Shown piece after piece: positions 43,631 to 52,111 of a stretch of DNA of 64,000 nucleotides; within the stretch, counting starts at the first letter, position 1; every line of letters starts with the position of its first letter. The stretch lies in contig NZ_SMFK01000001.1 in NCBI RefSeq assembly GCF_004349355.1, positions 558,001-622,000 of the forward strand, written 5' to 3'. Both the position numbers and the translations under genes were made by a program. The notes beneath the pieces were generated by a model, which saw only the letters and a program-made list of their open reading frames with translations, did no database searches and had not been told where the DNA came from. Source of the stretch: Flavobacterium cellulosilyticum (GTDB lineage: Bacteria; Bacteroidota; Bacteroidia; Flavobacteriales; Flavobacteriaceae).

Positions 43631-44668
43631 TTAAGGTGCTGGATTAGGAATCATAGCTTGCACCGCATTTATTTCTGCAATAATTTCATCAGTCAGAACC
43701 ACATCAATCGAAGCGATGTTTTCCTTTAATTGTTCCATAGTCGTAGCGCCTATAATAGAACTTGTTAAAAAAGCTTGTTGGTTTACAAATGCCAAAGCCA
43801 TTTCGGTTAGTGTCAAACCGTTTTTTTGTGCAATTACTTGGTACATTTTTGTCGCTTCGGTACATTGAGGGCTACTGTATCTAGTATATTGCGGAAATAA
43901 ATTAATTCGGGCATTTGGGTGACTTTCGCCTGTTAAAAATTTTCCAGATAAAACTCCAAAAGCCAAAGGTGAATAGGCCAACAAACCTACATTTTCTCTC
44001 ATACAAACTTCGGAAGAAGCCACTTCGAACACGCGATTGAGCAACGAATACGGATTTTGAATCGTTTTTATTCTTGGCAAATTATGATATTTGTTTTCTT
44101 CGATAAAACGCATAATTCCCCAAGCATTTTCATTTGAAACACCAATGTTTTTAATTTTCCCTTGTTTGACAAAACCTTCTAATGTTTCTAAAACTTCATG
44201 TATATTGTCTTCCCAAGAATCGTCTTGGACTTTAAAACCACGTTGTCCAAACATATTTGTTTTACGTTCTGGCCAATGCAGTTGATATAAATCTAAATAA
44301 TCAGTTTGTAATCGGCGCAAACTTTGTTCTAAAGCCACTTGTATACTAGCAGCTGAGAAGTCTATTTTATCTCGCATATAGGTAAATGTCGGACTTGGTC
44401 CTGCTATTTTTGATGCTAAAACAATTTCTTCTCTACGTTTTGATTTTTTAAGCCAGGTTCCAATTATTTTTTCAGTGCTACCATAAGTTTCCTCACGCGC
44501 TGGAACCGAATACATTTCGGCTGTATCAAAAAAATTAACGCCTCTTTCAAGTGCATAATCCATTTGGGCGTGACCTTCGGCTTCAGTATTTTGTTGTCCA
44601 AAAGTCATGGTACCAAGGCATATTTTACTGATTTTAATATCGGTATTGGGTAATGTGGTGTATTTCAT
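43631..44668 (-). CDS. tas: NADP(H)-dependent aldo/keto reductase, Tas family
   Basis: 345 residues, (alpha/beta)8 barrel. The N-terminus MKYTTLPNTDIKISKICLGT and TMTFGQQNTEAEGHAQMDYA closely follow E. coli Tas. The catalytic tetrad is seen as Asp in FFDTAEMYSVP (Asp and Tyr), Lys in VLASKIAG and His in LYQLHWPER. The nucleotide-binding stretch SSIIGATTMEQLKENI is near the C-terminus. Physiological substrate unknown. Its stop codon touches the stop of the convergent PQQ dehydrogenase gene with no base between. It is followed upstream by a hairpin and the OmpA-like frameshifted gene. Confidence 0.93.
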   Translation of the reverse strand: MKYTTLPNTDIKISKICLGTMTFGQQNTEAEGHAQMDYALERGVNFFDTAEMYSVPAREETYGSTEKIIGTWLKKSKRREEIVLASKIAGPSPTFTYMRDKIDFSAASIQVALEQSLRRLQTDYLDLYQLHWPERKTNMFGQRGFKVQDDSWEDNIHEVLETLEGFVKQGKIKNIGVSNENAWGIMRFIEENKYHNLPRIKTIQNPYSLLNRVFEVASSEVCMRENVGLLAYSPLAFGVLSGKFLTGESHPNARINLFPQYTRYSSPQCTEATKMYQVIAQKNGLTLTEMALAFVNQQAFLTSSIIGATTMEQLKENIASIDVVLTDEIIAEINAVQAMIPNPAP

Positions 44669-44689
44669 AAAGTCTCAAAGTTATAAAGC

Positions 44690-44737
44690 CGAAAGTCATA
44701 GAGCTAAAGATTTTTCTTTAAGACTTTATGACTTTCG
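44690..44737. repeat. Hairpin of the AAAGTCATAAAG type between tas and the OmpA-like gene
   Basis: CGAAAGTCATA at 44690-44700 pairs with TATGACTTTCG at 44727-44737. An inner TAAAG/CTTTA arm lies at 44705-44709/44716-44720. Word-like repetition (AAAGTC, ATAAAG) resembles the other spacer repeats. It may terminate the OmpA gene in the minus direction. Confidence 0.6.
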
Positions 44738-44751
44738 CCTTTTGACAAAAT

Positions 44752-45694
44752 TTAGTTGATTTCGTTTAACATTTCTGCTATTTCGTCTAATCTTGGCGTT
44801 AGAATAATTTCGATTCTACGATTTTTAGCTTTTCCTTCAGCAGTAGCATTACTTACTAAAGGTGAGAATTCACCTCTACCAGCAGCCGTAAGATTCTTTT
44901 TGTCGATTGCTTTGTTTTCGCTCAAAATCGCTACAATTGCTGTAGCTATTTTTGGTAGATAAATCCCAGTTATCAGCAATCGGTCCTGAACCTCCATAAG
45001 GATCATTATCCGTATGACCTTCAATTAAAACAGAAATGTCTGGGTTATCTCCTAAAACACTCCCTAGTTGAACTACTGCTTTCTTTCCTTCTGTACCTAC
45101 AGCCCAACTACCGGAATTAAACAGCAATTTATTTTCCATAGACACATACACTTTACCATTTTTTTTCTCAATTGTCAAGCCTTTGCCTTCAAAACCATTT
45201 AAGGCATTTGATAAAGTTTCTTTTAATTTAAGCATGGCTGCTTCTTTTGCAGCAATCAAAGCTTCTAATTCGTTTAATCTCTTACTGCTAGCATTCAAAC
45301 GGTCTTGTTCTAGTGCCAATGCTTTTTCTTTAGCTCCCAGTTGTTCTAACAATTCACGGTTTTTCGCCATATTGGCCTTCAACGCTTCACTGCTATTTTT
45401 TTCTAATGCATCATAAGAGTCGTTCAATAATCCATTTTTTTGATTCAAAGCATCGTAGTCTGCTTGTAACTTATTGCGATCTTCTTTCAATTTTAATAAA
45501 TCATATTGCAAGGCTTTTTTCTCTATTTCGAGTTGACTTTTGGCTTTTTGTAAATCGGCATTTTCATCAGAAATGCTTCTATTTTCTTTTTTGGAATCGG
45601 CATATTTACTTTGCAAATCATTGTATACTTTCTTAGAAACACAGGAAGTTGAAAGCGCTAGTATTAACAAACCAAGGGAGATTTTTTTTATCAT
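44752..45694 (-). pseudogene. OmpA-family lipoprotein, interrupted by a one-base frameshift
   Basis: The first 250 codons give a lipoprotein (LSTSCVSKK), a coiled coil at about residues 20-155, and the start of an OmpA peptidoglycan-binding domain with NKLLFNSGSW and VLIEGHTDNDPYG. After NWDLSTK the frame leaves the family and stops at 44876. The correct continuation (IATAIVAILSENKAI, AAGRGEFSP, NRRIEIILTPR) lies in the neighbouring frame and ends at 44752. An extra base in the run of five T at 44949-44953 accounts for it: four T would restore the frame. It is therefore either a true mutation, a programmed slip or a sequencing error in a homopolymer. The intact protein would be about 313 residues. 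Confidence 0.88.
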
Positions 45695-45707
45695 TTTTTT
45701 ATTATTT

Positions 45708-45770
45708 TATTATTCTTATTTTCATTGAAAGTGTCATTGCCATTGAAATTGAAATTCCTATTTATTCTAT
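45708..45770. repeat. Low-complexity 'cattgccattgaaattg' spacer repeat, copy 2
   Basis: Reads TTTCATTGAAAGTGTCATTG then CCATTGAAATTGAAATTCC. Same style as 21425-21512. It lies between the OmpA-like gene start and the exonuclease III stop and overlaps the last few codons of the latter. Confidence 0.55.
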
Positions 45771-46526
45771 TTCCACCATAATCGGACAATGGTCAGAGTG
45801 TTTGGCTTCTGGTAATATAACGGCTCTTTTCAGTTTTTGTTTTAAAGGTTCGCTAACCAAACAATAATCGATTCTCCAGCCCTTGTTTTGGATTCTTGCT
45901 GTGGGAACTCTTACCGTCCACCAAGTATAATTATCGGGTTCTTTGTTGAAAAATCGAAAACTATCTATAAATCCGTTTTTCATAAAAGTGTCCAACCAAG
46001 CTCTTTCTTCGGGTAAAAATCCCGATACTTTTTTGTTACGAACAGGATCATGAATGTCTATTGCTTCATGGCAAATATTATAATCTCCACAAATCACAAG
46101 ATTTGGAATTTCTTTTTTCAATTCATTAATATAATTTTGAAAGTCGTCCATAAACATAAATTTATGTTCTAATCTTTCAATATTAGTACCTGAAGGCAAG
46201 TACAAACTCATTACGGACAAATCTTCAAAATCAACACGAATGGTTCTTCCTTCAAAATCCATATGTTCAATACCAGCACCAAAAACCACTTTTTTAGGTT
46301 CAATTTTAGACAATATGGCCACGCCACTATAGCCTTTTTTGGTAGCTGGAAACCAATAATGATAAGGATAACCCGCTAATTCAAAATCCAATAAGGGAAT
46401 TTGATCCGGATTGGCTTTTATTTCCTGAAGACAAATCACATCTGGATTAGCTTGTTGTATCCAGTCAATAAAACCCTTTGAGATTGCGGAACGAATGCCG
46501 TTTACGTTATAAGAAATGATTTTCAT
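45762..46526 (-). CDS. xth: Exodeoxyribonuclease III
   Basis: 254 residues from the ATG at 46526 (MKIISYNVNGIRSAI). An ATG at 46547 would add seven residues but would sit inside the -7 box at 46545-46552. The enzyme is the major AP endonuclease of base excision repair and a 3'-5' exonuclease. Metal ligands are in SYNVNG and QEIKANPDQIP (Glu near residue 34); the catalytic centre is CGDYNICHEAIDIHDP near residue 150, with AKHSDHCPIMV at the end carrying the active-site Asp-His. It faces the divergent acyltransferase gene. Confidence 0.95.
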   Translation of the reverse strand: MKIISYNVNGIRSAISKGFIDWIQQANPDVICLQEIKANPDQIPLLDFELAGYPYHYWFPATKKGYSGVAILSKIEPKKVVFGAGIEHMDFEGRTIRVDFEDLSVMSLYLPSGTNIERLEHKFMFMDDFQNYINELKKEIPNLVICGDYNICHEAIDIHDPVRNKKVSGFLPEERAWLDTFMKNGFIDSFRFFNKEPDNYTWWTVRVPTARIQNKGWRIDYCLVSEPLKQKLKRAVILPEAKHSDHCPIMVEIE

Positions 46527-46544
46527 TGTGTGTTTTTTGAAATT

Positions 46545-46552
46545 CAAATGTA
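46545..46552 (-). promoter_or_regulatory. Candidate -7 element of the exonuclease III gene
   Basis: TACATTTG on the minus strand, 19 bases before the ATG at 46526. The leader would be about a dozen bases. Confidence 0.5.
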
Positions 46553-46604
46553 ATAAAAACTATAAAGATTGAAGGCTAAAAAGAAAGAAAATGGAGTTTT
46601 TTGC

Positions 46605-46612
46605 TATCTTTG
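46605..46612 (+). promoter_or_regulatory. Candidate -7 element of the aminolipid acyltransferase gene
   Basis: TATCTTTG, 25 bases before the ATG at 46637. An open frame from 46601 would have to begin upstream of this box, so I reject that start. Confidence 0.5.
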
Positions 46613-46636
46613 TTTTTCGCTCAACACAAAAAAAAT

Positions 46637-48439
46637 ATGGGTTTAGTTACTGCTAAAGAAGTTGCCAAAACAATTAATACAGATAAGTACGGATTTTTAG
46701 GCACTTTTTCTGGATGGTTATTGATGAAAGTACTTAAAATTTCTACGATTAACAAACTATATGACAGAAATAAACATTTAAAAGAAGTAGAATTTTTAAA
46801 TGCTTTATTAGATGATTTACAAATAAAATTCGAAATTCCCGAGCAGGATTTTAAACGATTACCTAAAGACGGTGCTTATATAACTATATCAAACCATCCA
46901 TTAGGTGGAATTGATGGTATATTACTTTTGAAATTAATGCTCGAAAAAGAGCCAAATTTTAAAATTATTGCCAATTTCTTACTACATCGAATTGATCCGA
47001 TAAAGCCTTATATAATGCCTGTTAATCCTTTTGAAAACCTCAAAAATGTTAAATCAAGTGTGGTGGGAATTAAGGAAACTTTACGCCATTTGAGAGACGG
47101 AAAACCACTAGGTATGTTTCCTGCTGGGGAAGTTTCTACCTATAAAGATGGGAAATTAATGGTCGATAAACTCTGGGAAGAAGGAGCGATTAAAGTAATC
47201 CGTAAGGCACAAGTTCCCGTTGTTCCTATTTATTTTCATGCAAAAAACAGCTGGTCTTTTTATTTTCTTTCTAAATTCAGTAGTACTTTACGAACTGCTA
47301 AATTACCTTCGGAAGTATTTAGCCAAAAAAATAGAGCTATTAAAGTACGAATAGGTAAACCGATTTCTGTTGCTGAACAAAACGAATACAAATCAATTGA
47401 AGAATATTCGGAGTTTTTAAGACGAAAAACATATATGTTGGCGAATCCATTCGAAAAGAAAACGCCTTTTTTACCAACACCAAATTTAAAACTCCCAAAG
47501 AATCCTAAAGCAATTGTTACTGGTGCAAGTCAAGAAAAAATCATAAATGAAATAAATTTACTACGAAATAATGAATTGCGTTTATTGCAAAGTAAAAACT
47601 ACGAAGTCTTTTTTGGTGAAGCTCATGATATTCCAAATGTGCTTCACGAAATAGGACGATTACGAGAAATAACTTTTAGAGAAGTTGGCGAAGGAACCAA
47701 CGAATCTATAGACATTGATGCTTACGATAAATATTACCGACACCTTTTTTTATGGGATTGTGATGCACAAAAAATTGCAGGAGCGTATCGAATGGGATTA
47801 GGTTCCGATATTTATCCTAAATATGGTGTGGACGGTTTTTACCTAACTGATCTTTTTAGATTTGAACCCGAATTACACGATATGCTTCACAGTTCAATAG
47901 AAATGGGTCGCGCTTTTATTATTAAAGAATACCAACAAAAACCAATGCCTCTTTTCTTACTTTGGAAAGGAATTATACACATTACATTACGTCATCCTGA
48001 ACATAAATTTTTACTAGGCGGAGTGAGTATTAGCAATCAATTTTCTAATTTTTCAAAATCTTTGATGATTGAGTTTATGAAATCCAATTTCTATGATCCT
48101 TATATCGCTCAATACATCCATCCTAAAAAAGCATTTAAAGTAAAGTTAAAAGATGCCGATAAAGATTTTATTTTTGATGAAGCGGAGGCTGATTTGAACA
48201 AATTCGACAAAATAATTGATGAATTAGAACCAGGTTCGTTGCGATTGCCTGTTTTGATAAAAAAATACATCAAACAAAATGCACGCGTAGTGGCATTTAA
48301 TGTAGATCCATTGTTTAATGATGCCATTGATGGTTTAATGTACATTAGAATTTCCGACATTCCAGAAAGCACCGTAAAGCCAGTTATGGAAGAATTTCAA
48401 ACTGAATTAGAACGAAAATTGGCCGAAAAAGAGGATTAG
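46637..48439 (+). CDS. olsF: Bifunctional aminolipid acyltransferase (OlsF-like)
   Basis: 600 residues from the ATG at 46637 (MGLVTAKEVAK). Two acyltransferase domains are fused. The N-terminal half is PlsC-like: SNHPLGGIDG near residue 90 is the HxxxxD block and MFPAGEVSTYKDG near residue 160 the glycerolipid-site motif. The C-terminal half (about 310-530) is OlsB/GNAT-like: LRLLQSKNYEVFFGEAHDI, LFLWDCDAQKIAGAYRMG and SSIEMGRAFI. OlsF of Serratia and its Flavobacterium homologue make ornithine lipid alone, the C-terminal domain attaching the 3-hydroxyacyl group and the N-terminal domain the second chain. Glycine lipids are an alternative product in Bacteroidota. It has a membrane-associated role without signal peptide. 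Confidence 0.88.
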   Translation: MGLVTAKEVAKTINTDKYGFLGTFSGWLLMKVLKISTINKLYDRNKHLKEVEFLNALLDDLQIKFEIPEQDFKRLPKDGAYITISNHPLGGIDGILLLKLMLEKEPNFKIIANFLLHRIDPIKPYIMPVNPFENLKNVKSSVVGIKETLRHLRDGKPLGMFPAGEVSTYKDGKLMVDKLWEEGAIKVIRKAQVPVVPIYFHAKNSWSFYFLSKFSSTLRTAKLPSEVFSQKNRAIKVRIGKPISVAEQNEYKSIEEYSEFLRRKTYMLANPFEKKTPFLPTPNLKLPKNPKAIVTGASQEKIINEINLLRNNELRLLQSKNYEVFFGEAHDIPNVLHEIGRLREITFREVGEGTNESIDIDAYDKYYRHLFLWDCDAQKIAGAYRMGLGSDIYPKYGVDGFYLTDLFRFEPELHDMLHSSIEMGRAFIIKEYQQKPMPLFLLWKGIIHITLRHPEHKFLLGGVSISNQFSNFSKSLMIEFMKSNFYDPYIAQYIHPKKAFKVKLKDADKDFIFDEAEADLNKFDKIIDELEPGSLRLPVLIKKYIKQNARVVAFNVDPLFNDAIDGLMYIRISDIPESTVKPVMEEFQTELERKLAEKED

Positions 48440-48492
48440 TTAATTGGCAGTTATCAGAATACAAACCCTATCATCGTGATCAAATATTAAGT

Positions 48493-48966
48493 TTATCTCC
48501 AAATGGATTGATGCAAAATATCATCAATTGAATTGGTTTTAATGAAATAAATTATCCGAATAAAATGGTAGGTTGCTAAAAAAATTCCCAAACCATACGC
48601 TAGTTTTTTATTAAAAAGCCATTTGTTAAAATATTCCTTTTTGGTTATTAATTCTGTACTGAGAACTACAATTGTTACTATACAAAACGCAATTACTAAG
48701 GGGCCTAGAATATGATAATAAACGCTTTTTAGAATATCTCCTTCATAAAAATAGACCATCGATTTTGTGATGCCACATCCAGGACAAGGCAAACCGGTAA
48801 GCATCTTGAAAGGACAAAAAGATTGAGCGGTATCAAGATGATTTTCTTGATTAAAAAAAAGCAAAATATTCGGAACCATCAGCGTTATAAAAGCACCTAA
48901 GATTCCGTAAATTTTACGTCTGGATTTTGTATTAATTGTAAAGTCTATTGATGTCATTTTGAACAA
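48493..48966 (-). CDS. DUF2752 membrane protein
   Basis: 157 residues; three hydrophobic segments. The DUF2752 signature FCPFKMLTGLPCPGCGITKS lies near residue 55 with its Cys-Pro pairs. GDILKSVYYHILGPLV follows. It starts inside the end of the upstream DUF4234-like gene (overlap of about 35 bases); the ATG at 48957 gives a 26-base overlap and is equally possible. Both genes are therefore translationally coupled, and the two small membrane proteins may form a complex. No function is known. Confidence 0.85.
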   Translation of the reverse strand: MFKMTSIDFTINTKSRRKIYGILGAFITLMVPNILLFFNQENHLDTAQSFCPFKMLTGLPCPGCGITKSMVYFYEGDILKSVYYHILGPLVIAFCIVTIVVLSTELITKKEYFNKWLFNKKLAYGLGIFLATYHFIRIIYFIKTNSIDDILHQSIWR

Positions 48967-49315
48967 TCATTGCGGCAGCCATTGGAAAGAAAAACCCCAA
49001 AATTATCAATAATGTAGAATCGTCTTTTTGTGGATATCCGATGCGTTTATACACTTCAGGTAAACCTTCTCTACCTGCCAAATAAAAGAAATACACATTA
49101 ATGGGAAAACAACATCCTGCAAAAACAGCAACAGGTGATGAAATTATTTCTCGTTCTGAAACTGCATTTAGGACCTCGGCTACTTTGATATTCCAATAAA
49201 TATGATACAAGCCACACGTAATAACACCTAAGATCAACACTAATAAAGGATCTACTTTAAATACTGGAATATTATTGTTTGGTCGGTTCCAATGTTCTGT
49301 TTTTGTGGTTTCCAT
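48932..49315 (-). CDS. Small DUF4234-like membrane protein
   Basis: 127 residues. A polar N-terminus is followed by VDPLLVLILGVITCGLYHIYWNIKVAEVLN, the layout of DUF4234 proteins (hydrophobic hairpin ending YWNIK), and by SPVAVFAGCCFPINVYFFYLAG and a third membrane segment LLIILGFFFPMAAAMIV. It ends NDINRLYN, overlapping the DUF2752 start. It lies 38 bases behind the dehydrogenase-VOC gene stop, on the same strand. Family match is by pattern. Function unknown. Confidence 0.7.
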   Translation of the reverse strand: METTKTEHWNRPNNNIPVFKVDPLLVLILGVITCGLYHIYWNIKVAEVLNAVSEREIISSPVAVFAGCCFPINVYFFYLAGREGLPEVYKRIGYPQKDDSTLLIILGFFFPMAAAMIVQNDINRLYN

Positions 49316-49353
49316 TCTCTGGTAATAAATTAGTTTGTTATAATTAATAGTAA

Positions 49354-50703
49354 TTACTCGAAAGCTTTATCGATTGGTTCCCAAAGTTCTATTTTATTTC
49401 CTTCAAGATCCAGTATCCAACCAAACTTTCCGTACTCATAAGTCTCCATCTCCCCTATAATTGTTACACCTTCTTCGGATAATTTAATTAACAAATTTTC
49501 TAAATCAAATACGCGAAAATTTTGCATAAACTGTTTTTCACTAGGCTCAAAATAATTGGTATCTGCTGCAAACGGTGACCATTGGGTAGAACAATCATTT
49601 CCATTGGTGTCCTTCCACCAAAAAGTCGAACCATAATCATCTGTTTTTAATCCCAAATGTTTCCCATACCAAGTTAGCAATTCTTTTGGTTTCGTTGATT
49701 TGAAAAACATACCTCCAATTCCAGTAACTCTTTTTTCTGTTAATTGCGTTTTGGTTTGACCAAAATATTTCAACTTGATTTTATCGACAATAACTTGGGC
49801 TAATCGTTCGTGGCTTTCAAAGGTCCAACCAGCAATATGTGGGGTGAGAATTGCGTTTTTAGCATTCAATAAATACTGGAAAGCCTCCGGTGTTTCTTTG
49901 TCTTGAAACAAGGTTTCAAAAGACAATTTTTCATATTCTAAAACATCCAAGCCAGCACCAAGAATTTTATTTGATTTCATTGCTTGAACCAAATCGGATG
50001 TGACAATATTTTTTCCTCTTGACGTATTTATTATCCAAAACGATTTTGCAAAAGCGCTGATATATGCTGAGTTGACCATTTTATTTGTTTCAGGTGTCCA
50101 AGGAACATGCAGACTCAACACATCGGTTTTTAGCTGCAATTCTTCGAGTGAAACTTGTTTGGCATTGGCATCGCCCACATTTTTCAGAATATCATAACAC
50201 AAAACGTCCACCTCAAAACCTCGCAATTTCTTAGCAAATGATTTTCCCATATTTCCGTAACCAATGATTCCAACGGTTTTTCCGTCAAGTTCATGACCAC
50301 GGTTTTTTTCTCGGTTCCAATGGCCTGATTTTACTTCATTGTCGGCTTGATTCAAATTATTAAAAAGCGATAAAATCATTCCCAAGGAATGCTCGGCAAC
50401 TGCATTTCGGTTGCCTTCTGGCGCTGCGATAAGCTCAATATTTTTACTTATTGCATACTCACAATCGATACTTTCTAAACCAGCACCAACACGAGCAATG
50501 AATTGTAAATGAGTCGCTTTGTCTAAAAAGACTTTATCTATTTTGAATCGGCTGCGGATAACTACACCTTGATATTCGTGGATTTTTGATTCAATTTCTT
50601 CTTTTGTAGAAATAAAATCTTCGTGATTGATAAATCCCGCTTGTTGCAATTGTTCCCAAAGTAATGGGTGATTGCTATCGATGTGAAGGATTTTGATATT
50701 CAT
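49354..50703 (-). CDS. D-2-hydroxyacid dehydrogenase fused to a VOC (glyoxalase-like) domain
   Basis: 449 residues from the ATG at 50703. Residues 1-315 are a D-isomer 2-hydroxyacid dehydrogenase (SerA type): VVIRSRFKID near residue 48, VGIIGYGNMGKSFAKKL near residue 142 (NAD site), LSLHVPWTPETNKMV, and the catalytic Arg-Glu-His spread over NTSRGKNIV, AGLDVLEYEK and LTPHIAGWT. From about residue 325 a second domain begins, GIGGMFFKSTKPKELLTWY to NKIELWEPIDKAFE, with the pattern of a VOC superfamily protein (STQWSPFAADTNYFEPS). The two domains have no Met between them. A reductase with a built-in glyoxalase-like domain is unusual; the reaction of the second domain is unknown. Confidence 0.9.
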   Translation of the reverse strand: MNIKILHIDSNHPLLWEQLQQAGFINHEDFISTKEEIESKIHEYQGVVIRSRFKIDKVFLDKATHLQFIARVGAGLESIDCEYAISKNIELIAAPEGNRNAVAEHSLGMILSLFNNLNQADNEVKSGHWNREKNRGHELDGKTVGIIGYGNMGKSFAKKLRGFEVDVLCYDILKNVGDANAKQVSLEELQLKTDVLSLHVPWTPETNKMVNSAYISAFAKSFWIINTSRGKNIVTSDLVQAMKSNKILGAGLDVLEYEKLSFETLFQDKETPEAFQYLLNAKNAILTPHIAGWTFESHERLAQVIVDKIKLKYFGQTKTQLTEKRVTGIGGMFFKSTKPKELLTWYGKHLGLKTDDYGSTFWWKDTNGNDCSTQWSPFAADTNYFEPSEKQFMQNFRVFDLENLLIKLSEEGVTIIGEMETYEYGKFGWILDLEGNKIELWEPIDKAFE

Positions 50704-50790
50704 AAAAAGTATTGCTAAATTTGACATACCAAATTAACAAAAAAATAGTGGTTTAACCTTTTGTATGGAGAAATTAGTCTCATAAATAAG

Positions 50791-50798
50791 TAAGTTTG
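50791..50798 (+). promoter_or_regulatory. Candidate -7 element of nhaA
   Basis: TAAGTTTG, 76 bases before the nhaA ATG, with TTG at 50761-50763 (27 bases upstream, a little long). The reverse-strand TATTTTTG at 50799-50806 could serve the dehydrogenase-VOC gene. Confidence 0.4.
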
Positions 50799-50873
50799 CA
50801 AAAATAAAACTCAAATCATCTGTTTTTTCAGAATTTAAATATTCCCAGAAAACGACTAAAACCAAATCCATAT

Positions 50874-52040
50874 ATGAAAGTAACAAAAATGTTTTCAGAA
50901 TTTTTCGAAAGCGAGAAAGCTGGTGGACTGCTTTTACTTTTTGTAACTATTCTATCGCTATCCCTTGCCAATTCCCCTTTTCAAATCGAATATATCCAAT
51001 TTTGGACAACCAATATAGGTCATCATTCCATCACTCATTGGATAAATGATGGGTTAATGGCTATATTTTTTCTGCTTATTGGACTAGAATTAGAACGAGA
51101 GATTTATCACGGCGAATTAACCAGTATCAAAAATGCGGCGCTTCCTATATTTGGCGCAATTGGAGGAATGCTAGTTCCGGCTGGTTTGTTTTTATTATTT
51201 AATTTTGGAACAGCAACACAAAATGGTTCTGGTATACCAATGGCTACTGATATCGCCTTTGCCATAGGAATTTTGTCTCTTTTGGGAAATCGAGTTCCAA
51301 CTTCCTTAAAAGTATTTCTTACTGCCTTGGCTGTAATGGACGATTTAGGAGCCATAATTGTGATTGCAATTTTCTATACAACAACTATAGCTTTTGTAAA
51401 TTTAGCCATTGCTTTGGGTATATTTGGTATTTTACTTATCCTTAACCGAATGAAAGTGTACAGCCTAATTCCTTATCTTATTGGTGGGGTTATCATGTGG
51501 TATTTTATGCTTAACTCTGGAGTTCACGCTACAATTACAGGTGTTTTGTTGGCCTTTGCAATTCCCTTTGGAGATGGAAAGAAAAAATCATCTTCTTATA
51601 AGCTCCAACATTTTTTACACAAACCAGTTGCCTTTGTGATTCTACCTTTATTTGCTATAGCAAATACCTGTATCTCCATTCCTTCTGATTGGAGTGAAGG
51701 CTTGAATCAGTCGAATTCATTGGGCATCATTTTAGGTCTTGTTATTGGAAAGCCTTTAGGCATCTGGCTTTTATCATTTATTGGTGTTAGTTTAGGACTT
51801 TGTTCGTTGCCAAAAGATTTGAAATGGGGCAGTATTATTGGTGCTGGAATGTTAGGTGGAATTGGATTTACCATGTCAATTTTTATTACACTTCTGGCTT
51901 TTCCCGGAAATGAGGAAGTGAAAGTCAGTTCAAAAATCGCCATTATAATTGCTTCATTTATTTCAGGAAGTATTGGCTTCATTTGGTTAAAAATCATCCT
52001 TAAAGAAAAAGCTAAAAAAAATAAAAAACACCAAAAGTAA
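50874..52040 (+). CDS. nhaA: Na+/H+ antiporter NhaA
   Basis: 388 residues with about 12 membrane helices; typical of the family. It exchanges Na+ or Li+ for protons across the inner membrane for pH and salt control. The two transport aspartates are adjacent in ALAVMDDLGAI near residue 163, and ATDIAFAIGIL near residue 125 carries the third conserved Asp. The start SEFFESEKAGGLLLLF is the family N-terminus. The C-terminus is a Lys-rich tail (KEKAKKNKKHQK). A bidirectional terminator follows. Confidence 0.97.
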   Translation: MKVTKMFSEFFESEKAGGLLLLFVTILSLSLANSPFQIEYIQFWTTNIGHHSITHWINDGLMAIFFLLIGLELEREIYHGELTSIKNAALPIFGAIGGMLVPAGLFLLFNFGTATQNGSGIPMATDIAFAIGILSLLGNRVPTSLKVFLTALAVMDDLGAIIVIAIFYTTTIAFVNLAIALGIFGILLILNRMKVYSLIPYLIGGVIMWYFMLNSGVHATITGVLLAFAIPFGDGKKKSSSYKLQHFLHKPVAFVILPLFAIANTCISIPSDWSEGLNQSNSLGIILGLVIGKPLGIWLLSFIGVSLGLCSLPKDLKWGSIIGAGMLGGIGFTMSIFITLLAFPGNEEVKVSSKIAIIIASFISGSIGFIWLKIILKEKAKKNKKHQK

Positions 52041-52057
52041 AATTAAATTAACAAAAA

Positions 52058-52090
52058 AAAGGTGTTTAGTAATTGATACTAAACACCTTT
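52058..52090. terminator. Bidirectional terminator between nhaA and proC
   Basis: AAAGGTGTTTAGT, 7-base loop, ACTAAACACCTTT: a perfect 13-bp stem with A- and T-rich flanks, between two converging genes. Confidence 0.88.
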
Positions 52091-52111
52091 CTGTTCCTTT
52101 TAATTCTCAAA

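Noticed and set aside
44752..45024. Separate small gene beginning MKVIRIM at 45024
   Set aside because: It is the continuation of the frameshifted OmpA domain; the first 20 residues are out-of-frame translation of the same domain.
50704..50873. Sodium riboswitch before nhaA
   Set aside because: The leader is AT-rich with no stable stem and no conserved core that I recognise.
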